From assembly GCA_902766745.1 (NCBI GenBank), contig CACXES010000160.1, positions 1-64,000 of the forward strand: a DNA stretch of 64,000 bases, in the 5' to 3' direction. The first letter of the stretch is position 1, and every line of letters begins with the position of its first letter. Shown piece by piece: positions 25,547 to 32,728 of the stretch. The notes under the pieces are model-generated. The model made no database searches. It worked only from the letters and a program-made list of their open reading frames with translations, and was not told where the DNA came from. This DNA comes from an uncultured Ruminococcus sp. (GTDB taxonomy: Bacteria > Bacillota > Clostridia > Monoglobales > Monoglobaceae). The position numbers and the translations under genes were made by a program.

Positions 25547-26088
25547 AATTAACTACAGTGCAACAAAAATTAGTAGAAGACAATCTCGGTCTGGTAGGTA
25601 AAGTTATTGTCCAAAGGGTTCGTGGTCTTCATAATATTCCATACTATACCTATGACGACCTTTTCCAGGTTGGATGTATCGGACTCAGCAAGGCGGCTGC
25701 GACAGATAAAGGCGGCGTATTTTCGACCTACGCCTACAGACTCATTTGGAATGAAATCTGCGATGCCCTCGTGTATGCATCACGAAAGCATTCTAAAGAA
25801 GATGCAAGCGATGATGTCAGACTCACTTATCTGCCGGAAGATTACGAACCCAATATGGATATGAAGATTGAGTTATACGAACTTATAAGAAAAGCAAAGC
25901 ACAATGTGTCTCCGTCTGTCGCAATAGGCATTGATGCATTGCTCCTTATGAATGATGGATACACAGCCAAAGACATTGGCGCTCGTTTCGGTAAAAATGC
26001 AAACACAATAACCGCACTGGTATCAAAAGCGAAAAAGTATCTTCGTTCGCTTCCTGAACTTCGGCTTTTATATGGAGAGTCCGTATGA
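25543..26088 (+). CDS. ICE-encoded sigma-70-family factor
   Basis: A 181-residue protein. Residues about 8-85 match sigma region 2 (VEDNLGLVGKVI, then YDDLFQVGCIGLSKAA and FSTYAYRLIWNEI, quoted in parts). The C-terminal part (about 130-175, DGYTAKDIGARFGKNANTITALVSKAKKYL in pieces) is a region-4-like helix-turn-helix. It would direct RNA polymerase to ICE or surface genes, though the target promoters are not visible. It overlaps both neighbours by ATGA, forming a DUF3268 / sigma / signal peptidase unit downstream of the structured RNA. Region 3 is missing, as in ECF-like or small sporulation-type factors. Confidence 0.8.
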   Translation: MKLTTVQQKLVEDNLGLVGKVIVQRVRGLHNIPYYTYDDLFQVGCIGLSKAAATDKGGVFSTYAYRLIWNEICDALVYASRKHSKEDASDDVRLTYLPEDYEPNMDMKIELYELIRKAKHNVSPSVAIGIDALLLMNDGYTAKDIGARFGKNANTITALVSKAKKYLRSLPELRLLYGESV

Positions 26089-26468
26089 AAAAGAAGTTGT
26101 TCCTGATACCACTGCTAAGCTTTGTGCTGGTGCTCCTGCTTTTCAGGTATGTTATTTACATAGGCTATGTTCCGACAAATTCAATGGAACCGACTATTAT
26201 GTCCGGAGATAAAATCTTTGGTATAAGGATATTTGGAGAGCTTGAGGTTGGAGATATAATTGTGTTTGAATATAACGGCACAAATATGGTCAAACGTATT
26301 GCGGCATGCCCGGGAGATAGGATAAAAATACATAATGATGAAATAAAAATCCCCAAGGATTGTTACTATGTCCTTGGGGATAATTGTGTTAATTCCTATG
26401 ATTCGCGATTTTGGGATGAACCTTTTGTGCGTCGAGAAAAAATAATCGCAGTAATCTTATTGCAATAA
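26085..26468 (+). CDS. Type I signal peptidase
   Basis: A 127-residue membrane protease that removes signal peptides. It has one N-terminal transmembrane segment (about 5-26). The catalytic Ser is in PTNSMEPTI (box B), the Lys in MVKRIAACPGD (box D), and box E is GDNCVNSYDSR. The Ser-Lys dyad is intact, and the size suits a short Gram-positive SipS-type enzyme. The start overlaps the sigma-factor stop as ATGA. As the last gene of the element's right-hand module, it may serve the ICE pilin-like and surface proteins. Positions 26349-26381 inside the gene form a perfect 11-bp hairpin. Confidence 0.9.
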   Translation: MKKKLFLIPLLSFVLVLLLFRYVIYIGYVPTNSMEPTIMSGDKIFGIRIFGELEVGDIIVFEYNGTNMVKRIAACPGDRIKIHNDEIKIPKDCYYVLGDNCVNSYDSRFWDEPFVRREKIIAVILLQ

Positions 26469-26602
26469 AAACTTCCATTTATAAACGGCCCCATTTGGAA
26501 ATGTAAATAAATGGGCAGTCAAAATTTACCCAAAATTTCTGAAACTATATTCACCTGCTGAGTTCTTAGAAAAGATAACTTTTGACTAAATCTCTAATAA
26601 AC

Positions 26603-26643
26603 AAAAAGCTTTGGAACAAGATCGAACTACTCTAAAGCTTTTT
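26603..26643. terminator. Bidirectional terminator in the 300-base gap after the signal peptidase
   Basis: AAAAAGCTTT (26603-26612) and AAAGCTTTTT (26634-26643) form a perfect 10-bp stem with a 21-base loop and flanking A and T runs. The gap 26469-26771 also has a weak CCCATTT/AAATGGG hairpin (26492-26515). I see no gene and no clear attachment site in it, although it is the best place for the right end of the element. Confidence 0.6.
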
Positions 26644-26701
26644 GGATTTATATTTCGGAAAACGCAATCCGGAATATATTTCTCCGGTTTGGCATATTCT
26701 A

Positions 26702-26730
26702 TTGACAAAAGGCAAAAAATATGATAAAGT
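26702..26730 (+). promoter_or_regulatory. Promoter of the AAA/DUF4143 gene
   Basis: A perfect -35 (TTGACA, 26702-26707), 17-base spacer and -10 TAAAGT (26725-26730), 41 bases before the ATG. Confidence 0.65.
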
Positions 26731-26771
26731 AAAATCAAATTTAGATTATCATAAAAGCGAGGTGTTAAACT

Positions 26772-27998
26772 ATGGCATATATAACAAGAGAACTTGAACG
26801 CAAGTTTGTGAAATTAAACGGCTTTTTTAAGGCTGTCCTTGTAACAGGTGCAAGACAAGTAGGTAAAACTACAATGCTGAAGCATTTGTGTGAAGGAACC
26901 GACAGAACCTACGTGTCACTTGATAATATAATGGCAAGAGAATTAGCACAATCCGATCCTGTGCTGTTCTTCCAAACATATAAGCCACCTATTCTTATTG
27001 ATGAAGTACAAAAGGCCCCGGAACTTTTTGAGCAGATTAAAATTATGTGTGATGAAACTGATGAAAAGGGTTTGTTTTGGCTCACAGGTTCTCAGCAGTA
27101 CAAAATGATGAAAAAAATAAGAGATACACTGGCAGGCAGAATTGGTATTCTTAATCTTTACAGTATGTCTCAAAGAGAAAAAAACAATATAGCTTTTGAT
27201 ACTGCGCTCGACTTTTCATTGGAAACATTGCAAGCACGTCAGAAGCAGGTTCCCAAAAACGATGTTGAAAAAGTATTCTATCACATTTGGGAGGGCGGAA
27301 TTCCGCAGGTGCTCGGTGTAGATGATGAACTTCGTATGGAATATTACAATTCTTATGTGGATACCTATCTCATGCGTGACGTGGCAGAAGAAGGCGGAAT
27401 TACCGATACAGTTAAATTTACGAAATTTTTGAAGGCATGTGCTGCTCTGGTATCTGAGCAGGTAAATTATGCGACTCTTGCTGAAAGCGCAGATATTTCA
27501 GAACCGACAGCTAAAGAATGGCTTAATCTTTTGCAAGGTTTAGGAATTGTTTATCTGCTTGAACCTTATGCAAATAACGAGCTTAAAAGACTTACAAAAA
27601 CACCGAAGTTATACTACTGTGATACAGGATTGTGTGCATTTCTTTCTATGTGGCTTACCCCGCAGCAGCTAATGAATGGCGCAGTAAGTGGGCATTACTA
27701 CGAAAACTATGTTGTAATGGAACTTATCAAAAATTATGCATACAGTTCTACAAAATCAAATGTAACATACTATCGTGATGCCAATGCTAAAGAAATTGAT
27801 TTGTTTGTGGAGGAAAATCAAGTTATTCATCCTCTTGAAATAAAAAAATCCGCAAATCCTAATAGCCGTGAAGTAAAGAAATTTACATTCCTTGATAAAA
27901 CTTCTCTGCAGCGAGGAAACGGCGGCATTGTATGTATGTGCGAGGAACCAATTCCGATTGATAATATGAATTGCTTCATTCCAAGCAATTTAATATAA
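26772..27998 (+). CDS. AAA-family ATPase with DUF4143 domain
   Basis: A 408-residue protein of the common AAA_14/DUF4143 family. Walker A is GARQVGKTTML (about 22-32) and Walker B is PILIDEVQKAP (about 75-85). A sensor-like LFWLTGSQQY follows. The C-terminal DUF4143 region (about 195-365) ends with YYRDANAKEIDLFVE, a restriction-nuclease-like E-I-D pattern. The biological role of these proteins is not settled. A link to toxin-antitoxin or defence functions has been suggested. It has its own promoter and ends in a small hairpin (AATTGCTT/AAGCAATT, about 27969-27990). It probably lies outside the ICE, but the boundary is not proven. Confidence 0.85.
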   Translation: MAYITRELERKFVKLNGFFKAVLVTGARQVGKTTMLKHLCEGTDRTYVSLDNIMARELAQSDPVLFFQTYKPPILIDEVQKAPELFEQIKIMCDETDEKGLFWLTGSQQYKMMKKIRDTLAGRIGILNLYSMSQREKNNIAFDTALDFSLETLQARQKQVPKNDVEKVFYHIWEGGIPQVLGVDDELRMEYYNSYVDTYLMRDVAEEGGITDTVKFTKFLKACAALVSEQVNYATLAESADISEPTAKEWLNLLQGLGIVYLLEPYANNELKRLTKTPKLYYCDTGLCAFLSMWLTPQQLMNGAVSGHYYENYVVMELIKNYAYSSTKSNVTYYRDANAKEIDLFVEENQVIHPLEIKKSANPNSREVKKFTFLDKTSLQRGNGGIVCMCEEPIPIDNMNCFIPSNLI

Positions 27999-28061
27999 AT
28001 ATGTCAAATATGGGTTTTATCCCAATTTGTAATATCAAATTATAATGGATTGGGAAAAATA

Positions 28062-28337
28062 ATGAATAAGACAGAACTCGTTGAAGCAGTTGTTGCTAAG
28101 ACAGGTGGCTCAAAAAAGGATGCTGAAGCTACAATAAAGGCAACTTTTGAAGCAATCACAGAAGCTATGGCTAAAGGTGATAAGGTTGCTCTTATTGGTT
28201 TCGGTAACTTTGAAGTACGCGACAGAGCTGCAAGAACAGGCAAGAACCTTCAGACCGGTGAAGAAATTAAAATCGCAGCTTGCAAAGTTCCTGCTTTCAA
28301 AGCAGGCAAGGCGCTTAAAGAAGCCGTTAATAAATAA
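28062..28337 (+). CDS. hup: HU family DNA-binding protein
   Basis: A 91-residue nucleoid protein of full family length. It begins [15 protein letters not shown] and has the arm signature [20 protein letters not shown] and the ending [15 protein letters not shown]. It bends and compacts DNA as a dimer. The ATG at 28062 is the family start. The ribosome-binding site is weak (GGGA), and the leader holds an inverted repeat CCCAAT/ATTGGG (28021-28054) that could pair over it. A hairpin at about 28352-28373 follows. It could serve as an integration host factor for the neighbouring element. Confidence 0.9.
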   Translation: MNKTELVEAVVAKTGGSKKDAEATIKATFEAITEAMAKGDKVALIGFGNFEVRDRAARTGKNLQTGEEIKIAACKVPAFKAGKALKEAVNK

Positions 28338-28383
28338 CTGCACAATAAAGAAAAGCTTTGGATCATTATCCAAGGCAACAAGT

Positions 28384-28428
28384 GGGGCAATCCTTCATTT
28401 TGTGTAAACCTCAAAATGAGGGATTGTC
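28384..28428. repeat. Long hairpin repeat, copy A
   Basis: GGCAATCCTTCATTTTG pairs with CAAAATGAGGGATTGTC, with two G-U pairs, across a loop of about 9 bases. It is closely related to copy B at 28951-28998. The differences preserve pairing in RNA. It lies downstream of the HU gene and may act as its terminator or as a REP-like dispersed element. Confidence 0.65.
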
Positions 28429-28463
28429 ATTCTTCCTTATCCTCACATAGTTTTGCGAATATT

Positions 28464-28661
28464 TTACCACTTCAGCGGTTTAGATTTTACAACCGCAACC
28501 AAAACTGTGATAAATGTTAAGCTCTCACTTACCATACCTATGTATGACAGCAAAAATATATCGTATGTGAACATAAGACAAGCGTTAAAGATTGCTATAA
28601 CTCTCGTTACATGAATATTTTTTTGCCAAAATGAATATGATGCTGCCGAGAACACTACCAT
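28464..28661 (-). pseudogene. YgjV-like inner membrane protein, C-terminal fragment
   Basis: A 65-residue reading frame resembles the C-terminal part of YgjV-family membrane proteins, with two hydrophobic segments (IAIFNACLMFTYDIFLL and ESLTFITVLVAVV). The N-terminal two-thirds of the family are absent. The fragment begins at the junction with the oppositely oriented AraC remnant, so it is most likely a truncated leftover. Confidence 0.45.
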
Positions 28662-28945
28662 AGGAATTATGCACTTGCCATATCAAACAAAATGCTGGGC
28701 GAGTTATTTTCGTATCATCCCAATTATATAAATAAGGTTTTTAAAGAAAACATAGGACAAAGTCTGCATAATTATATTTTAAATGTGCGGCTTGAAAAAT
28801 CAATTGAATTCATCAAGGACAATTCATTAACTTTGGGCGAGGTTGCACAACGATGCGGTTTTGTTCGCAAGCATACTTTACAAAAAAATTTAGGGAAAAG
28901 TATAAAACTACTCCTTATAAATTTAAGAATAAAATGTATTTATAA
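28655..28945 (+). pseudogene. AraC-family regulator remnant, frameshifted
   Basis: Only the C-terminal DNA-binding domain remains. It begins near NYALAISNKMLGELF without a start codon and contains YHPNYINKVFKENIGQS and SLTLGEVAQRCGF. After CGF (about base 28863) the frame is lost. The expected SQAYFTKKFREKY continues in another frame to a stop at 28943-28945. Loss of the ligand domain and a one-base deletion make this a pseudogene. Confidence 0.65.
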
Positions 28946-28950
28946 AATTG

Positions 28951-28998
28951 GGGGACAATCTCTCATTTTGTGTGAACCTCAAAATGAGGGATTGTCCC
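28951..28998. repeat. Long hairpin repeat, copy B
   Basis: GGGACAATCTCTCATTTTG pairs with CAAAATGAGGGATTGTCCC over a 9-base loop. It is nearly identical to copy A 560 bases away. It lies between the convergent AraC remnant and lacI-type gene and could terminate transcription from both sides. Confidence 0.7.
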
Positions 28999-29030
28999 TC
29001 CTGTTTTTCTACCGAGTTATTTTAGGTATA

Positions 29031-29933
29031 TCATCTCTCGTTTATGAAGTAATCCACCTCTATTATATCACTTTTCTTGCTTTTAATTATGTTCAATGCA
29101 CCTTGTGCAATTTCGGAAACGGAATACCCGACAGAATCAATAGGCAGGTTGTACTTATCAAGTATGCTTATATTATCAAATCCGACAACTTTTACATTAC
29201 TGTTTTTTCTGTATACCTCAACGGCATAGTAATCGGTAGAATATATAATAACCGTTTCCTCGTCATACAAGTCTTGTATGTTTTCAATATCCGTTACAAC
29301 AGAATACTTTGAATTTCCGACCGCTTTAAGAAATCCCTCGTATCTCAAGTGTTGCGCCGTTGCATTGGGATACTTGACAGCAGGTGAGAAATAGACTATA
29401 TTTTGCGGTTTTCTTTTTATCACATTTTCCGTAACTTCTCTCATTGCCGCAAAATCATCAATTCCAACATAAGAAATACCGCTTATTTTGTTTCCGACGG
29501 CAACAATCGGTATATCAAAAAGCTTCAAATAATTTTCAAATTCAGGTCCGTTGTTCACAGAACACAAAACAATCCCTTCGACGCCGCTGTTGTATAAATT
29601 ACGGATACATTCAATTTCATAACTGCTGTTATAATGGCTCATCATAACGACTGCACAAAAACCTTCTTGGCGGAATACGTATTCCAACTCCGTAATAAGC
29701 TCCGGAAAAAATTCATTGTTTAAATTAAAAACTATGACGCCTATGTATCCGACAACCCCCTCGAAATCCGTCTTTATATCTTCGCGATATCCGTATTGTT
29801 TTGCAACGTTCAAAATCCTTTGCTTTGTAGACGCACGAATACTCGGCCTGTTATTAAGAGCTCTGTCAACCGTTCCTTGGGACACATTACAGATTTTAGC
29901 TATTACATTTGTAGATATACATAGGTTTTTCAT
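29031..29933 (-). CDS. LacI-family transcriptional regulator
   Basis: A 300-residue sugar-responsive repressor. The N-terminal LacI helix-turn-helix (about 6-50; TNVIAKICNVSQGTVDRALN and hinge ASTKQRILNVAKQYGY) is followed by a periplasmic-binding-protein-like sensor domain (about 60-295) with GIVLCSVNN, VGIDDFAAM and VVGFDNISIL. Its ATG overlaps the stop of the GH116 gene by four bases, so it is made from the same mRNA. It probably controls the adjacent glycan genes. A near-palindrome at 32472-32489 in the GH116 promoter region is a candidate operator. The inducer is unknown. Confidence 0.9.
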   Translation of the reverse strand: MKNLCISTNVIAKICNVSQGTVDRALNNRPSIRASTKQRILNVAKQYGYREDIKTDFEGVVGYIGVIVFNLNNEFFPELITELEYVFRQEGFCAVVMMSHYNSSYEIECIRNLYNSGVEGIVLCSVNNGPEFENYLKLFDIPIVAVGNKISGISYVGIDDFAAMREVTENVIKRKPQNIVYFSPAVKYPNATAQHLRYEGFLKAVGNSKYSVVTDIENIQDLYDEETVIIYSTDYYAVEVYRKNSNVKVVGFDNISILDKYNLPIDSVGYSVSEIAQGALNIIKSKKSDIIEVDYFINER

Positions 29934-32455
29934 AATGTTATCTCCATTACATCGGTAATATTGGTTTCAGCAAAATCCAATATCCCTTGATTAAATTGAA
30001 AATCTGTGCTTATCTTGTCAATATTCAGCGAAGATACGGAATTGCAGAATTTAAGTCCCAACGATTTAAGAGTTATACTTCCGCCAAGTATCTTTATATT
30101 TATTTTGTCGGCTTCAATTTCAAAAACTCCCCATCCGCCATCAATACTCCATATACATTTAAAATCCTTTTTTTCATATGGATTAAACCCTATATATTTA
30201 TTCGGCATATCAAATTCAAAGCCGCTGAGTATCGGAATGAGAGCATAACTTGCCATTGAACGCGCATAATTGCTTCCGCATTCAAATTCATTCCATGGAT
30301 TTCTCTTTTCCCCGTCAAATCTGTCACGAACAGCCTCAACCACCTTTACGCCGTCATCCGCTCTGCCGCGGGCAAACAAAAGTCCGGCAAACGCGTATTC
30401 AAATCCCGTCATTGTTTCTTGGCAATAAGGAATAGATGTTTCGGGTTTCTCGACCCCCTCGGGGTAGTCACAAATTACCGTCCCCGATTCGTCGTTGACC
30501 GAAAATATTCTCCACGGGTTTACGAAGTTGCGCATTGTTTGTTTGAAATTTATCTTCATCATATTTTCGAGCGAGGTCATTACTTGATTTCGGTCAAAAA
30601 TTTCACCCAAACCTATTATATCCGCGTGCCACTGAGCCAACAGCTGGTCAATGGATGAGCCTTCGCCTATTTGATATTTCACTTGTTTTGTTTCATCATT
30701 CCAATACATTTCGGCATCATCATACATTTTCGTCACCGCTTTATCGTGAAAATCAATTTTTTGAATAAAGTATTTGCCGTTAAACAAATTTTCTTTCGTC
30801 CACTGATAACCTTTTTGAAAAACATCCGAATATTCAAGTGCTTTTTCCTTGTCGCCCAAAAATTCAGCCATTTCCGCCGCCTCCTTCAATGCCGCAAGAT
30901 ACATTCCCTCCAGCCACGAAGACGGTCCAAACAATTCCATATCAAGCGTATGATGCTGTCTGCCCTCCAATACCCCGTCTTTATCAAAATCCCACTTATC
31001 GGGATTGTTGTCACTCCATGCGTATTCAAGAACTCTCTTTATATTTTCCCAATTATCTTTAAGCCATTGATTATCGCCGGAAATTTTCCACTCTCTGTAA
31101 AATTTTATTAGCGCACCCATTTGACCGTCAACACAAGCTCTGAAACCGCTCATATCTCTGCCTAAAGGAAGCATAATTCTAAATCCCATTCTCCCGCTTT
31201 CATCTGTGCTGTACTTGAACTCCGCATTCCTTATTGAGCGTTCAAGTTTTGGGAACAAAAAGCACAATGCATACGCATAATTCCAAACATGCTGACAAGT
31301 CCCCTCACAGGAACCTTCAAGCTCATGCACTCCTTCCCATCCGTAAAACGTCCCATCCTCCAACCTAAGAACGGTAGGAGATTTTAAAACAGACAGATTT
31401 GCCGATGCCGCATCAATGACACTCTTCGGCAACGTGGAAGAATGAAGTGCATTTTTGAACAACAAGGTGTGGTTATACAAATAATCCCAATTTTCAAGAG
31501 AATAGATTGCGGTTTGTTTTGAATTATCAAAAATTGTTGCATAATAGTTTTTCCATGTGATATGCTCTCCTTTTTCGTTTTTATATTCATTCCAATAGTT
31601 GTAGTTGTTGGGAATATTCCACGAAAGTATAAACCGAACCTTCTTTTTTTCATTCGCAGAAAGGTTTATTTGCGCTATAAGCGTGCCGACGTCATAGACG
31701 CCTGCATCGTCATACACCCTGTCTTTTAATTCTTTTTTTGAAGAAAACTCATTCCAAAAAGAAACAATTCCGTCTTGCCACCGTCCTCTGTACCAATATG
31801 TCTGTGAATACACCGTATCCGCATCGGTTGCAACCGTTAAATCACCGTATTTCACGCTTTCTTTTGCATCGGCCTTATTCATCAAGTGCAGCGTTTTTAT
31901 ACTACCGCTCAAATCGGATACATTCATTGATTTATCATAAGGGTTTGCAACGGTCAAGGCAACCTGATATAAAGCTTCGTTATCTGATGTATTTTCCACC
32001 TCAATCTCAAAAAATGCGGCAGGTATTCCGGAATTTATATCATCCAATGGGATAAAAGGGTTAAAAGCCGTCATTTTAACATTTGCGGGAAATACTTTAT
32101 CCTTAAAAGTGAGGGTTGCCATCGGAAACTCACCTTCAAATTCCACATCACCGAAATGCGAAAAGCCGCACATTGTTGAACTGCTCGGCCCAAACCCGTA
32201 ACCGGAAAATTTCGTCTTTCCGTACTTACCCATATAATCTTTTGAAATATCTCCGTTCAAAACAGCCGCCGTAATTTTATCACCCTGTATAGCTCTGACT
32301 GCAAAATGCGAATAGCCGTGCACGCTCCCCTTGGCAGGTCTGTTAAATATTTCCCAATCAACAAGCCGTCCGTCGCCGCCAATGCCAATACTGCCGGTTC
32401 CTATTCCTCCCAACGGAAAAGATATCTCTTTGGTAAATTTCCCCGAATATTTCAT
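29930..32455 (-). CDS. GH116-family beta-glycosidase
   Basis: An 841-residue enzyme of the GH116 (GBA2-like) family, which includes beta-glucosidases and beta-xylosidases. The N-terminal beta-sandwich opens with SFPLGGIGTGSIGIGGDGR, and the (alpha/alpha)6 catalytic domain covers about 340-770. The likely nucleophile Glu is in EGSCEGTCQHVWNYA (about 380), and the likely acid/base Asp is in GEGSSIDQLLAQW (about 602). There is no signal peptide, so it acts in the cytoplasm on imported oligosaccharides. GGGAGAG precedes the ATG at 32455. Translation continues into the LacI gene through an ATGA overlap. A consensus promoter lies upstream. Confidence 0.9.
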   Translation of the reverse strand: MKYSGKFTKEISFPLGGIGTGSIGIGGDGRLVDWEIFNRPAKGSVHGYSHFAVRAIQGDKITAAVLNGDISKDYMGKYGKTKFSGYGFGPSSSTMCGFSHFGDVEFEGEFPMATLTFKDKVFPANVKMTAFNPFIPLDDINSGIPAAFFEIEVENTSDNEALYQVALTVANPYDKSMNVSDLSGSIKTLHLMNKADAKESVKYGDLTVATDADTVYSQTYWYRGRWQDGIVSFWNEFSSKKELKDRVYDDAGVYDVGTLIAQINLSANEKKKVRFILSWNIPNNYNYWNEYKNEKGEHITWKNYYATIFDNSKQTAIYSLENWDYLYNHTLLFKNALHSSTLPKSVIDAASANLSVLKSPTVLRLEDGTFYGWEGVHELEGSCEGTCQHVWNYAYALCFLFPKLERSIRNAEFKYSTDESGRMGFRIMLPLGRDMSGFRACVDGQMGALIKFYREWKISGDNQWLKDNWENIKRVLEYAWSDNNPDKWDFDKDGVLEGRQHHTLDMELFGPSSWLEGMYLAALKEAAEMAEFLGDKEKALEYSDVFQKGYQWTKENLFNGKYFIQKIDFHDKAVTKMYDDAEMYWNDETKQVKYQIGEGSSIDQLLAQWHADIIGLGEIFDRNQVMTSLENMMKINFKQTMRNFVNPWRIFSVNDESGTVICDYPEGVEKPETSIPYCQETMTGFEYAFAGLLFARGRADDGVKVVEAVRDRFDGEKRNPWNEFECGSNYARSMASYALIPILSGFEFDMPNKYIGFNPYEKKDFKCIWSIDGGWGVFEIEADKINIKILGGSITLKSLGLKFCNSVSSLNIDKISTDFQFNQGILDFAETNITDVMEITL

Positions 32456-32471
32456 TTTCTACTCTCCCAAA

Positions 32472-32524
32472 TATAAATAGTTGTTTATACTATGGATTAT
32501 ATCTTTATATCATTTCCGTGTCAA
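32472..32524 (-). promoter_or_regulatory. GH116-lacI promoter with candidate operator
   Basis: Reading the - strand, TTGACA (32519-32524), a 17-base spacer and TATAAT (32496-32501) form a perfect consensus promoter. Just downstream, 32472-32489 is an imperfect palindrome (TATAAA and TTTATA half-sites with a 6-base centre). A repressor there would block transcription, and LacI is the obvious candidate. Confidence 0.75.
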
Positions 32525-32620
32525 CCTACACGAAAAAATTTTTAAACCCAACCACAGCATATCGTAAATCTTTCGGTGCGAATTATAATATGATTTTAAT
32601 TAAATAAATTTGAATATAAC

Positions 32621-32655
32621 AAACGCCGGCGATTAAAACGTACTCGCCGGCGTTT
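32621..32655. terminator. GC-rich hairpin, probable terminator
   Basis: A perfect 12-bp stem (AAACGCCGGCGA, 32621-32632; TCGCCGGCGTTT, 32644-32655) with an 11-base loop lies in the 273-base gap after the GH78 gene. It backs up the hairpin at 32681 and insulates the GH116 promoter. Confidence 0.7.
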
Positions 32656-32680
32656 CTTTATGCCTTGACTTATTAAAACC

Positions 32681-32715
32681 GCGCCCCCTGACGAAGTATG
32701 CTTCGGTCGAGGCGC
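32681..32715 (-). terminator. Terminator of the GH78 gene
   Basis: On the - strand GCGCC and GGCGC close a long hairpin with an inner GAAG/CTTC stem and a 4-base loop, followed by GGTTTT. It begins 13 bases after the GH78 stop codon. Confidence 0.65.
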
Positions 32716-32728
32716 AAAATTAATAATA

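Noticed and set aside
26469-26771. Right attachment site of the ICE
   Set aside because: No direct repeat of bases 1-130 was found there. The hairpins present look like terminators.
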